This document shows positions 53,601 to 56,068 of a stretch of 64,000 nt of DNA, piece by piece (within the stretch, counting starts at the first letter, position 1; each line of letters starts with the position of its first letter). Source of the DNA: Hetaerina americana (taxonomy: Eukaryota > Arthropoda > Insecta > Odonata > Calopterygidae); the NCBI GenBank assembly GCA_022747635.1, contig JAKTNV010000002.1, forward strand, positions 3,262,001 through 3,326,000, written 5' to 3'. The notes beneath the pieces were generated by a model. The model saw only the letters and a program-made list of their open reading frames with translations. It ran no database searches and was not told where the DNA came from. A program made the translations under genes and the position numbers.

Positions 53601-56068
53601 TACTTGGTGAAATTTGCCCTCAACCGTCAAAAACAACCTTCTGCTGAATTGCTGTGTTTTTTCCAGTAGTCAAAGTTATGCAGCTCGTTCAATAAGTCCT
53701 CGGGAAAAAATAGAAAAACATTATTTTGGGTAAATTTATGTTTTTACGTCAACACAATCTTCTATTAGCTTGATACACCTTTCCGAGCATTTCTCATTCT
53801 GATAATTGAATTCAGTTGTAAAGTTTTTCCTTCCACGCTCAAATAATTAACTTAGGTGTCTTAATCATAAAATTTACTTTGATGAGCCTCAAAAATATTT
53901 TTCCATATTAGTTTGATCTGAATCAATGTATGCCTTACCGATAACCTTATTTTCATTTCCTCCACGAAGATTCAAAAAAGAGGCAAAATGGCCTAGAAAA
54001 ATCAGCTCAAAACCAACAATTTGCATTACTTCATCACAATTTTTAAGTGAAGGCTTGGACAGAAGCTCCGAATCACATATTTGGATGTAGGGGAGGTTGC
54101 TTGCCTTGGTTTATTAGCTCTTGGGATGCCGAGCATTGGAGAGAGTGAAAGGCCATCACAATGAAACCATATGCCAATGCCGGTGAAATTCTGAAGAACA
54201 CACTAAATTCTGTGCTTCAACCCCTTGCGCTGAAATGACGAGTCTAGCTCGTCATGATCTTCCGATGCCAAATTGTGCGAGGACGAGCATAGCTTGTCAT
54301 CAGATTTTCATAATTTTTAGCATTATTCAGGGGAACGACATAATTAATTTGAAAGTTTAAAAATGTTAAAACATAACCAATGTACATTAAGAGCTCATAT
54401 TTCATGAAATATGATGCATTGGAAGTAATAAAATGATTTTCTACGAGAAGCGATAGCTGTGTTCTCGATGTTTTCATGGGAAGAGGGTTCGTTCGTCAAC
54501 TTTTTCAAATCCTACATTTGGGCAGCGGATTTCAAATCGCACTCGCTCAGGAACTACTGCCTTGATCGCCACGAAATGTGGAAACGAATAAATTGAGTTC
54601 TCTTCCATACATGTTACGAATTTGAAGGATAAATTCTTGTGTAACACAAAAATTTAAAATAGTTTTTCATCAGTATACTTTTGGCTACATAATTGGTGAA
54701 ACTAAGCTACATATTGGAATATCTGACAAACAGTTAGTTTAGCCATCCTTCCGCACTATTATATTCTTTCATTTTTGTAATGGGTGTCCACATAAAAGTA
54801 TCAAGTTTCCACTACAGAGTTGCAAGTTTCGACTATCAAGTTTCCACTACAGTTCGTACAGGGTTCGTCTTCTCGAAAAGGGTGTTCCTATTACACGAGG
54901 AGTCATCTTCTCAGCATATCTCGTGGTGCCTACGCATTTCCTTCTTGATAACCTTAGTTTGAATGCGATCATTCATGTGGTTAGATGGAGTGTGTCACAG
55001 GGCACAGGTTTCGGTTTTTGTCCACGTTATTGTGTATATGTAGTGAGGTGAAAACTACCCGTCAACGTATGAAAGAATTATAAATTGTGTGTGTGAAAGT
55101 GACGATGGGAGCATTGAAAAGAAGAGAAGAAGGAGAGATGGAAGGGAAGGAATTGTTTCTAAACCAGCCAGCGTGATTGATTATACTCGAGGGATGGGGT
55201 GTGTGGACAAAGAAGACCAGCGGCTGGCCTGCTTCCGGTTGATGAGAAAGTTCATGAAAGGATATAAAAATATGTTATGCAACAGTATGTATAGTTCTGG
55301 ACGGAGTGGATAGAGGAGGGAGGGAGGGAAGCAAGGATCGGTTGAGGTAGGAAGAAGGGGTGGAGGAAGAGGAGGAATGGTAACATTGATAAATTTAGCA
55401 GGCTGGGAGAAGGAATTCGTGCATTGTTGAAAATATAAAATATGACAAAAATATACATTGTTGAAAAAAATACATTGTTGAGAGAAAACAAATATGTATA
55501 TATATTGTTGGGGAAAGAAAGCAGTTTTGCTTGGCGTCGATTAGTTGGCAGAGGAGTGTGGGAATGGGTATTGCAAACGGCACTGGGTAATTAAGTGATT
55601 AAGGTGCAGGCTGGGAGGGGTTACTACATTGTTGAAAAGGCTTTGCTTGGTGTCAGTTTAGTTGGAAGATGGGTCAGGAAAATACAATAACGGGGAGCGC
55701 GAAGGGTAAAGGAACTCGTTGGTCAACTCCTCTCCTCCGTAATCCATGTACTGAAGTATTTCAAATTGCTCCAGCACATCGAGGCGGTGGCCTTTCTTCT
55801 CAAAGTGCAGGATTTCGGGGATGAAATCGCTGCTGTGACCAGTTGGGCATTTAATATGTATATTCGAAATACCCGATCAATGGTATTTACTCTTTTGTTT
55901 ATAATTCTGTGTTGATTTAATCTCATAGGTCGCTATCAGAGGATTTGTAATTTAATATTTCCATTTGTGCCTTGCAGGGATGGCGTTACAACTTTGGATC
56001 AAGATGATGATATAATCTTTGAGGACTTTGCTAGGCTTAGACTCAAGGGTGGTGAGACAGAGGCCTAA
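2542..56068 (+). CDS. krz: Non-visual beta-arrestin (kurtz/ARRB-like), spliced, 5' partial
   Basis: Beta-arrestins bind phosphorylated, activated G-protein-coupled receptors at the plasma membrane, uncouple them from G proteins and link them to clathrin/AP-2 endocytosis and signalling. Exons: 2542-2602, 3483-3742, 8684-8862, 13202-13337, 18454-18538, 19960-20032, 23358-23501 or 23647-23790, 50062-50148, 52161-52337, 55978-56068. Every junction is GT/AG and phases match, giving 1293 nt (430 codons plus TAA at 56066). The first exon (about 17 residues by comparison with vertebrate beta-arrestin 1) is upstream. Introns reach about 26 kb. Visual arrestin is unlikely, because the C-terminal clathrin box (LIQLD) and AP-2 motif (FEDFARLR) mark the non-visual class. 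The symbol is by family resemblance, not by a tested orthology. Confidence 0.96.
2603..3482 (+). other. arrestin intron, 880 nt
   Basis: Donor GTAAGT at 2603, acceptor preceded by a T-rich tract at 3470-3480. It contains the piggyBac-like tail described separately. No other gene is seen. Confidence 0.85.
2820..3215 (+). mobile_element. piggyBac-type transposase C-terminal fragment
   Basis: The frame ending at 3213 carries a cysteine-rich segment: C-x2-C (CAVCSDRK), then [17 protein letters not shown] and a final YHT. This spacing and the [13 protein letters not shown] ending are the C-terminal cysteine-rich domain of piggyBac transposases, which binds the transposon ends. The stretch just upstream (2820-3092) lies in another frame and is only tentatively part of the same element. 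No DDE core is present. It sits inside an arrestin intron, in the gene's orientation. It is a decayed insertion; an exonised or domesticated role has no support in the sequence. Confidence 0.7.
3483..3742 (+). CDS. krz: beta-arrestin exon with finger loop
   Basis: Acceptor TTTTTTCTAG, donor CAG|GTATGT. The sequence includes [20 protein letters not shown], the finger loop that inserts into the activated receptor core, and ends RRPLTRLQ, the conserved N-domain segment. Between the YPPP and RPLTRLQ motifs there are about 25 residues rich in Gly, Ser, Thr and His, where vertebrate beta-arrestins have only a few (see findings). Phase 1 in, phase 0 out. Confidence 0.96.
4021..4722 (+). mobile_element. 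RTE-type LINE fragment (end of endonuclease into RT)
   Basis: A reading frame of 123 residues reads from [18 protein letters not shown] (the SDHxL endonuclease end motif, here GDHNL) through [14 protein letters not shown] to [20 protein letters not shown]. This order is typical of RTE/BovB-like LINE proteins just past the endonuclease. It breaks at a stop at 4393, continues in the same frame as [15 protein letters not shown], then reappears in another frame near 4590 as [13 protein letters not shown], the start of the RT region. Both ends are missing, so this is a dead internal fragment. Confidence 0.8.
4880..5630 (+). mobile_element. mariner relic, internally deleted
   Basis: Mariner-like peptide traces run along the + strand in shifting frames. 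They are [17 protein letters not shown] (helix-turn-helix region, about 5160-5215), then directly [19 protein letters not shown] (second catalytic motif, with the Asp replaced by Gly), then HHPPYSPDL and a C-terminus near 5530 reading like EYFEGD. The stretch between the DNA-binding region and HHGNAP, with the first catalytic Asp, is missing. There are several frameshifts. It is a different mariner lineage from the copy at 1145-2162. Confidence 0.75.
6690..6890 (-). repeat. Unclassified CT-rich dispersed repeat, copy 1
   Basis: The minus strand runs from GGTTTTGGATGAAC into a C/T-rich segment with pieces such as CATCCTCCCC. The same layout, with the GGTTTTGGATGGAC-like start, occurs at 29240-29460 (minus) and 50743-51065 (plus). 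No coding motif is recognised. It is probably a terminal or untranslated part of a transposon. Confidence 0.5.
7165..8215 (+). mobile_element. Tc1/mariner-like transposase relic
   Basis: The + strand segment 7798-8025 includes [20 protein letters not shown]. This corresponds to the third catalytic Asp region SPDLNPLDYxVW of a Tc1/mariner subgroup distinct from the APCDFFLF mariners in this window. Downstream, in another frame, FRPRMEA matches the usual C-terminus. An upstream segment (about 7390-7520) has helix-turn-helix character only weakly. Frames are broken and the first two catalytic motifs are not visible. Ends are approximate because I do not see convincing terminal repeats. Confidence 0.6.
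8684..8862 (+). CDS. krz: beta-arrestin exon: N-domain core
   Basis: Acceptor TTATTGCAG, donor AAAAG|GTTGTA (a weaker donor than the others). It encodes [20 protein letters not shown], then [13 protein letters not shown] and DKPHK, all diagnostic arrestin N-domain sequence. Phase 0 in, phase 2 out. The split Arg codon is completed by the first base of the exon at 13202. Confidence 0.96.
8910..10269 (-). mobile_element. pogo-like DNA transposon, copy 1
   Basis: Terminal inverted repeats GTATTTTCCCATCGAC (from 8912) and its reverse complement (ending near 10267) are flanked by TA on both sides (8908-8909 and 10270-10271), the Tc1/mariner/pogo target duplication. On the minus strand 9360-9550 reads [17 protein letters not shown], then [12 protein letters not shown]. 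This resembles the C-terminal part of pogo/Tigger/jerky-type DDE proteins, where a conserved Trp precedes a Phe-Lys-Lys-like stretch. No full transposase is present, so the copy is nonautonomous. A shorter copy in opposite orientation lies at 33425-34261. Confidence 0.75.
10636..10796. repeat. PLE-type terminal palindrome with hammerhead-like core
   Basis: Arms starting AGAGATCAAAATCAT (10636) reappear inverted at 10782-10796, followed inward by GGATTTCTTCC on both sides. Near the apex the minus strand contains CCTGATGATG ... GTGAAAC ... TTTTGTC (about 10685-10722), the order of a hammerhead core, though stem II is not well paired. It matches the design of the palindromes at 17837-18071 and 62665-62867. 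I interpret it as a severely truncated Penelope-like insertion. Confidence 0.55.
11422..11522 (+). other. 101-nt near-perfect hairpin (candidate pre-miRNA or foldback)
   Basis: The left arm GATTGCCTCCCCTCTTTAA pairs with the right arm TTAAAGAGGGGAGACAATC with one mismatch. After a 9-11-nt internal loop, CATCTTCCAGTTGTTCT pairs perfectly with AGAACAACTGGAAGATG around a loop of about 7 nt. No terminal duplications or transposase signatures were recognised. It lies within an arrestin intron on the sense strand, and size and shape fit a microRNA precursor. A small palindromic MITE fragment is the main alternative. Confidence 0.6.
12370..12905 (-). mobile_element. mariner relic, 5'-decayed
   Basis: On the minus strand 12388-12621 reads [18 protein letters not shown], the third catalytic aspartate region, followed by a degraded C-terminus. 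Further upstream (12701-12840) is a helix-turn-helix-like segment containing DKMTGHTI and KRKISAKIV. The central catalytic region is deleted between these parts. No clear terminal repeats were found, so ends are approximate. Confidence 0.7.
13202..13337 (+). CDS. krz: beta-arrestin exon with phosphate-sensor Arg
   Basis: Acceptor TTACTTGCAG, donor GAG|GTAAGA. It encodes [14 protein letters not shown] and ends HLEASLDKE. The two Arg in VRLAIR align with beta-arrestin 1 R165 and R169. R169 is the polar-core residue whose salt bridge is broken by receptor phosphate. The final residues form the hinge between N and C domains. Phase 2 in, phase 0 out. Confidence 0.97.
13905..14816 (-). mobile_element. 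Internally deleted mariner with intact ends
   Basis: TA duplications (13903-13904, 14817-14818) flank inverted repeats beginning CGAGGGCGGTTCAATAAG, with one mismatch over 28 bp. On the minus strand the N-terminal helix-turn-helix part is open for 128 codons (14600 to 14214), containing [20 protein letters not shown] and [12 protein letters not shown]. The frame then jumps into [20 protein letters not shown] and [14 protein letters not shown], the third catalytic region. The interval with the first two catalytic Asp motifs is absent. At 912 bp, compared with about 1.3 kb for a full element, this is a nonautonomous deletion derivative. Confidence 0.9.
16080..17230 (-). mobile_element. mariner relic
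   Basis: Minus-strand frames give an N-terminal part (17165-16815) with [20 protein letters not shown] and [14 protein letters not shown], then [20 protein letters not shown], the paired helix-turn-helix layout of mariner. A C-terminal part (16371-16144) has [17 protein letters not shown], in which the third catalytic Asp is visible (PIDF). Frameshifts and a poorly preserved catalytic middle make it inactive. Terminal repeats are not clear, so the ends are estimates. Confidence 0.75.
17303..17552 (-). mobile_element. SINE-A copy (tRNA-derived), internally shortened
   Basis: The minus strand starts GTGGTGTGCGGTGGCTAACG (box A-like) and continues to CCCAGGTTCATATCCC (box B-like). It then passes through ATATTTTTCAG, a CCGTCGGATGGGAC body and the ending CTGTTGGTCCCCTCCC. 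The same order is seen at 37668-37966, 48910-49195 and in the split copy 38837-41833. This copy lacks about 45 bp after ATATTTTTCAG. The tRNA-like head indicates polymerase III origin and mobilisation by a LINE. Confidence 0.8.
17837..18071. repeat. PLE-type inverted terminal repeat pair
   Basis: The arm ATCCATATTAAAAAGAAAGA then CTTGTACTTTTCCACCGATT (from 17837) is repeated inverted at 18022-18071 with few changes. The apex holds a hammerhead-like motif (see 17980-18022). Structure and the TTTTATTAC-type junction match PLE ends elsewhere in the window. No coding part remains. Confidence 0.65.
17980..18022 (+). ncRNA. Degenerate PLE hammerhead-ribozyme motif
   Basis: Order seen: GUAC, CUGAUGA, one extra U, a GCCG/CGGU stem, GAAAC, then ...GUACC and UGUAAUAAA. 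Stem I can form from the two GUAC tracts. Stem III is mutated (ACUCAUU), so activity is doubtful. The arrangement matches the better copy at 62780-62819. Confidence 0.5.
18454..18538 (+). CDS. krz: beta-arrestin exon: start of C-domain
   Basis: Acceptor CTATTGCAG, donor CTG|GTAAGT. It encodes [20 protein letters not shown] followed by TVRKIKVS, the first strands of the C-domain. The Lys in KIKVS aligns with K232 of beta-arrestin 1, one of the inositol hexakisphosphate/phosphoinositide contacts described for vertebrate beta-arrestins. Phase 0 in, phase 1 out. Confidence 0.97.
18539..19959 (+). other. arrestin intron, 1.4 kb
   Basis: Donor GTAAGT, acceptor TTAATTTCAG. A collapsed SINE-B inverted pair lies at 19065-19195. 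Otherwise no feature is seen. Confidence 0.85.
19065..19195. mobile_element. Old SINE-B inverted-pair junction
   Basis: The left half matches the SINE-B body in minus orientation (AAAGTTACTCC..., GTGTAAAAATCATT). Then, without a complete head, the sequence switches to plus orientation with a B-box-like GGTTTGAATTCC and CAGTCAAGGTGAA. The same opposed arrangement is intact at 27335-27749. It is diverged and partly deleted. Confidence 0.55.
19960..20032 (+). CDS. krz: beta-arrestin exon: C-domain strand
   Basis: Acceptor AATTTCAG, donor GA|GTGAGT. It encodes [20 protein letters not shown] followed by EIES. Arg of VRQ and Lys of QYK align with R236 and K250, further phosphoinositide contacts in beta-arrestin 1. 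Phase 1 in, phase 2 out, which is the phase required by both alternative exons that follow. Confidence 0.97.
20033..23357 (+). other. arrestin intron before the duplicated exons
   Basis: 3.3 kb, mostly unassigned and AT-rich. A segment at 22619-22655 (AAGGTTGAGCCTGATACC) is a diverged match to the PLE end seen at 53215-53250 and 62615-62655. Near 20880-20965 a minus-strand tRNA-like segment is possible but weak. A run of eleven G lies at 23297-23307, about 50 nt before the acceptor. Confidence 0.7.
23358..23501 (+). CDS. krz: beta-arrestin alternative lariat-loop exon a
   Basis: 144 nt, acceptor CTTTGCAG, donor GT|GTGAGT, phase 2 in and out. It encodes [14 protein letters not shown], then [20 protein letters not shown] and [13 protein letters not shown]. 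This is the lariat (gate) loop segment. Polar-core Asp residues equivalent to D290 and D297 and phosphate-contacting K294 are kept, while K292 is Arg and H295 is Asp. Compared with exon b and with vertebrate beta-arrestins, the KVYTL strand is changed to KVHRL. The frame is open and joins cleanly to 50062. It is either a mutually exclusive or an optional exon. Confidence 0.88.
23502..23646 (+). promoter_or_regulatory. 145-nt intron between alternative exons with extreme C-rich tract
   Basis: From 23581 to 23640 the sequence is almost pure C and T, including nine consecutive C at 23616-23624, and leads into the CTTTGCAG acceptor of exon b. This is a strong polypyrimidine tract. It could also base-pair with the eleven-G run at 23297-23307 upstream of exon a, which would loop out exon a. 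Pairing is inference. Confidence 0.55.
23647..23790 (+). CDS. krz: beta-arrestin alternative lariat-loop exon b
   Basis: 144 nt, acceptor CTTTGCAG, donor CC|GTGAGT, phases identical to exon a. It encodes [34 protein letters not shown] and [13 protein letters not shown]. This is closer to the general beta-arrestin pattern (KVYTL, LKHED) but has Trp where R285 is expected and Gln for K292. D290, K294, H295 and D297 equivalents are present. Hand comparison with exon a: 37 of 49 codons give the same residue, and 25 of those 37 differ synonymously, so both copies look old and selectively maintained. Including both exons would also keep the frame. Confidence 0.93.
27335..27749. mobile_element. SINE-B inverted dimer with 14-bp target duplication
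   Basis: A perfect direct repeat ATTTAAGAAAAAGT (27321-27334, 27750-27763) bounds the element. It holds two tRNA-like heads facing outward: a minus-strand head at about 27430-27515 and a plus-strand head at about 27640-27722, with box B GGTTCGAGTCC and a box A-like TAGCTTAAGTGG. They are joined by a central body. The left half ends in the SINE body down to CCCAAAGAAACTGCGGG; the right half stops soon after the head at GAAATTGTTGC. The larger array at 39079-41754 has the same two ends, so this dimer seems to be the mobile form. Confidence 0.75.
27960..28425 (-). mobile_element. mariner 3' half (5'-truncated)
   Basis: On the minus strand, fragments run in order [15 protein letters not shown] (second catalytic region), [14 protein letters not shown] (third catalytic Asp), [10 protein letters not shown] and a C-terminus with GLYFEGD. 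A terminal-repeat-like sequence TAGGTCTGTTCC starts at 27961. The 5' half is missing, and near 28426 the sequence switches to a LINE-like repeat. Frames are shifted. This is another mariner lineage. Confidence 0.75.
28426..28975 (+). mobile_element. Non-LTR retrotransposon 5' segment plus short repeat end
   Basis: Begins CCATGGACTACAACCTTGAC and GTGGTGGAAGGGCTTG, continues with GACCCCTAGAGCTGTGCTGG, GGGTCACCCATGCCAGATAG and GAGCCAGACGAAAGG. The middle part recurs at 51640-51800. A short open frame at 28767-28900 ([10 protein letters not shown]) fits the region upstream of an RTE-like endonuclease by memory of similar elements, which is weak evidence. From about 28911 the motif CCGCAAGCCACCT and TGTGGCGGAGGGTGTT marks the end of another widespread arthropod repeat. 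Confidence 0.5.
29240..29460 (-). repeat. Unclassified CT-rich dispersed repeat, copy 2
   Basis: The minus strand starts near GGTAGGTTTTGGATGGAC and continues C/T-rich with CATCCCACCAAACATCC and CCCAACATTCTCCCC. The same order is seen in copy 3 at 50743-51065. No protein family is recognised. Confidence 0.55.
29600..29770 (-). mobile_element. mariner-type HTH N-terminal fragment
   Basis: The minus strand reads [20 protein letters not shown] followed by [16 protein letters not shown]. This corresponds to the HTH region of mariner/SETMAR-like transposases (LKEAFGDxAMSxxQxxEWFxRFKxG...EDxxRSGRP). Only this piece is visible. Confidence 0.6.
31746..33079 (+). mobile_element. Near-complete mariner element
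   Basis: 1334 bp, flanked by TA at 31744-31745 and 33080-33081. Terminal inverted repeats start CTACCTTGATCAAAAA and match over 27 bp with one mismatch. It encodes a D,D34D transposase interrupted by a single frameshift (see next entry). This is the best preserved transposon in the window and the only mariner with all three catalytic aspartates visible. Confidence 0.95.
31951..33026 (+). pseudogene. mariner transposase, one frameshift
   Basis: Starts MDLNLQQRT with an N-terminal HTH ([40 protein letters not shown]), then a second HTH ([20 protein letters not shown]). The first catalytic Asp is in [12 protein letters not shown]. The second is in [11 protein letters not shown] and the third in [11 protein letters not shown] with 34 residues between them, the D,D34D hallmark. 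It ends [13 protein letters not shown]. The frame breaks in a T-run near 32620-32625, so the first frame stops at 32635 while the second continues to 33026. The rest of the frame has no stop. A sequencing or assembly error in the homopolymer cannot be excluded; otherwise it is a recent loss. Confidence 0.92.
33425..34261 (+). mobile_element. pogo-like DNA transposon, copy 2 (shorter)
   Basis: Inverted repeats CCGCATATTCCCATCGATAA (left) and the complement of CCGTATTTTCCCATTG (right) with TA on both sides (33423-33424, 34262-34263). Internal sequence aligns with copy 1 at 8910-10269 in opposite orientation, including the stretch equivalent to the transposase C-terminus ([15 protein letters not shown]). 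It is 837 bp, so it has larger deletions. Confidence 0.75.
34400..34720 (-). mobile_element. Possible LINE reverse-transcriptase tail
   Basis: The minus strand reads [17 protein letters not shown], resembling the YGHxxRMxxxRLT motif near the C-terminus of many non-LTR retrotransposon proteins, followed by a decayed frame with [13 protein letters not shown]. The evidence is a single motif. Confidence 0.4.
37668..37966 (+). mobile_element. SINE-A copy, full-length
   Basis: The head GATGTTGTGGTTGCTAAC (box A-like) is followed by CGGGTTCAAATCC (box B). Then come ATATTTTTCAGAGG, ACTTGAGGTGC, the body CATCGGATGGGACGTTGAA, CTCTCCACCCTTC and the ending CTGTCAATCGCCTCCCCT with a short A-rich tail. 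It lies immediately next to the 3' end of the mariner relic at 37975. Confidence 0.85.
38329..38375 (-). ncRNA. PLE hammerhead-ribozyme-like motif
   Basis: Minus strand order: CCAC, CUGAUGA, extra U, GACGU-UCA-ACGUC stem II, GAAA, ACC-UG-GGU stem III, C at the expected cleavage position, then GUG able to pair with CAC. Stem II is fully paired, stem III is 3 bp, and stem I is only about 3 bp. Hammerheads in PLE ends are established for the family; activity here is untested. Confidence 0.65.
38837..41833 (-). mobile_element. SINE-A copy nested in the PLE and itself split
   Basis: The minus strand begins ATGGTGCGGGGGCTAGCG with box B GGGTTCAAATCCC (41833 to 41755). It is interrupted by the SINE-B array, then resumes at 39078 with ATATTTTTCAGAGG and runs through the usual body to a (CTA)n tail at 38837-38859. 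The five-base duplication TCTCG (38832-38836, 41834-41838) lies exactly where the PLE frame is cut. Once the array is discounted, the SINE is about 310 bp. Confidence 0.82.
39079..41754. repeat. 335-bp SINE-B tandem array with internal inversion
   Basis: A 13-bp duplication CTCTGAAAAATAT (39066-39078, 41755-41767) bounds a 2676-bp insertion. From 39079, units start every 335 bp (39414, 39749, 40084, 40419, 40754). The sixth is cut at about 40934 and the sequence flips orientation, running as inverted units to 41754. Units look identical by eye; the one difference I saw is a T-to-G change near 41051. Each unit has a tRNA-like head with box A-like TAGCTTAAGTGG and box B GGTTCGAGTCC, a D-arm GCTT/AAGC and a TCGAG loop. 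Anticodon-loop position 33 is C, so these are not functional tRNAs. Nine heads are present, one partial. Confidence 0.9.
42581..44529. other. Unassigned intronic DNA
   Basis: AT-rich sequence without a recognised element. The part up to about 42960 on the minus strand may be further decayed transposase, but I could not align it. Confidence 0.5.
44530..44810 (+). mobile_element. SINE-B copy, old
   Basis: The plus strand reads ACACCTTGGTAGGTTAAATG, GCGAAAGTGCTTGG and ATTTGAGCTCAAATCCCAGT (box B region), then a diverged body with CATTTGCATG, ACTGTTAAAGTTATTCTTG and GTGTTGCC. It shows the ordinary single-head arrangement, head followed by body, in contrast to the inverted dimer elsewhere. Confidence 0.6.
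44904..44948 (-). ncRNA. PLE hammerhead-ribozyme-like motif
   Basis: Minus strand order: ACAC, CUGAUGA, extra U, GAUGU-GAAA-ACAUC stem II, GAAA, then the self-complementary ACCGGU as stem III, A at the cleavage position, and GUGU, which pairs with ACAC as stem I. Stem III has no loop and can only form between two molecules, a known property of short-stem-III hammerheads in PLEs. The stem II pairs differ from 38329-38375 by compensatory changes. Confidence 0.7.
45437..46544 (-). pseudogene. PLE reverse transcriptase/GIY-YIG protein, N-truncated
   Basis: Open for about 370 codons. In order: [17 protein letters not shown] (RT motif B region), FRYVDDVLC (motif C with catalytic Asp pair), INYLDLTI, then a linker with [12 protein letters not shown]. 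The GIY-YIG nuclease follows: [20 protein letters not shown] with the conserved Arg in FDNRIKEH. The protein ends [14 protein letters not shown] and [13 protein letters not shown] plus C-terminal GIY-YIG is the defining Penelope architecture. Fingers and motif A are missing at the N-terminus. The annotated frame would start inside the mariner repeat, so no true start codon exists here. Confidence 0.9.
46545..47297 (-). mobile_element. Young internally deleted mariner
   Basis: TA duplications at 46543-46544 and 47298-47299. The 33-bp terminal repeats, starting CGAGGGTCATCCGGAAAGTA, are identical. The minus strand encodes the N-terminal DNA-binding half ([51 protein letters not shown]) and then a short C-terminal tail ([24 protein letters not shown]). 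All three catalytic motifs are deleted. At 753 bp it is nonautonomous, and the perfect ends suggest recent movement by an active relative. Confidence 0.93.
47640..48150 (-). mobile_element. mariner-type relic
   Basis: The minus strand contains [20 protein letters not shown] followed by [13 protein letters not shown], the C-terminal part after the third catalytic Asp. Upstream, a degraded [13 protein letters not shown] stands in for [13 protein letters not shown]. Many stops and shifts. Confidence 0.55.
48910..49195 (+). mobile_element. SINE-A copy, full-length
   Basis: The head AGGATGGTGTGGTGGCTATT with box B CGTTCGAATCCC is followed by ATATTTTTCAG, TACTTGAGGTGC, a body, CTCTCCACCCTTC and the end TCACCTCCCCTGAA. 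It lacks about 45 bp of the CCATCCGACGGA body region that other copies have. Confidence 0.82.
50062..50148 (+). CDS. krz: beta-arrestin exon: C-domain IP6-contact strand
   Basis: Acceptor TTCTGTAG, donor GG|GTAAGT. It encodes [20 protein letters not shown] then KLCLGPLG. The two Lys in VKVKL align with K324 and K326 of beta-arrestin 1. Its first base completes the split codon with either alternative exon (Val with a, Pro with b). Phase 2 in and out. Confidence 0.97.
50743..51065 (+). repeat. Unclassified CT-rich dispersed repeat, copy 3
   Basis: Begins GTAGGTTTTGGATGGACC, then a long C/T-rich strand that happens to stay open in two frames (104 and 110 codons). The open frames are a by-product of composition. 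Related copies are at 6690-6890 and 29240-29460 on the other strand. Confidence 0.6.
51640..51800 (+). mobile_element. Non-LTR 5' segment, second copy, with hairpin
   Basis: CATTCCGATGACCCCCTAGA and GCTGTGCTGG, then GGTCACCCATGCCAGATAGG, parallel the segment at 28465-28560. Inside it 51704-51725 and 51730-51751 are perfect 22-bp inverted repeats with a 4-nt loop, absent in that form from the other copy, which has AGTAATAATAATTGCTCC there. Confidence 0.6.
52161..52337 (+). CDS. krz: beta-arrestin exon: last C-domain strand, tail and clathrin box
   Basis: Acceptor TTATTGCAG, donor AC|GTAAGT. It encodes [18 protein letters not shown], a flexible acidic and proline-rich tail, and finally NLIQLDT. 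LIQLD fits the clathrin box L-hydrophobic-x-hydrophobic-acidic and stands where vertebrates have LIELD. Phase 2 in and out. Confidence 0.97.
53130..53255. repeat. PLE-type palindrome without ribozyme core
   Basis: Arms of 40 bp (53130-53169 and 53171-53210) are complementary with one mismatch and meet at CACTTTTAAAGTG. The flank AACTTCCACAAAGTTGAGGC (53217 on) matches the inverted flank at 62630-62655. Compared with 62665-62867 the central hammerhead part is missing. Confidence 0.7.
55085..55313 (+). mobile_element. piggyBac transposase fragment
   Basis: 74 codons with [20 protein letters not shown] and [20 protein letters not shown]. This matches the piggyBac core segment pattern KPxxVxDYNxxMGGVDxxDQ followed by the K-W/G-Y-K-K stretch, which contains the last catalytic Asp. 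The usual GGVD is GCVD here. It is cut at both ends. Confidence 0.8.
55560..55865 (-). mobile_element. Penelope-like element C-terminal fragment
   Basis: The minus strand reads [20 protein letters not shown] then [13 protein letters not shown] and [14 protein letters not shown]. These are the terminal residues after the GIY-YIG domain, parallel to 38511-38650 and 45437-45560. Its 3' flank toward 55316 is purine-rich on the plus strand. Confidence 0.75.
55978..56068 (+). CDS. krz: beta-arrestin last coding exon with AP-2 motif
   Basis: Acceptor CCTTGCAG, stop TAA at 56066-56068. It encodes [20 protein letters not shown] then [17 protein letters not shown] fits the F-xx-F-xxx-R AP-2 beta-appendage motif. 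The final Arg pair region also supplies the C-tail Arg (equivalent of R393) that closes the polar core. Only nine residues follow the motif's Arg, shorter than vertebrate tails. Confidence 0.97.

Larger units (their letters stand above)
52338..55977 (+). other. Last arrestin intron, 3.6 kb
   Basis: Contains a PLE palindrome (53130-53255), a piggyBac fragment (55085-55313) and a PLE tail (55560-55865). Unassigned: 52338-53129 and 53256-55084. Confidence 0.8.
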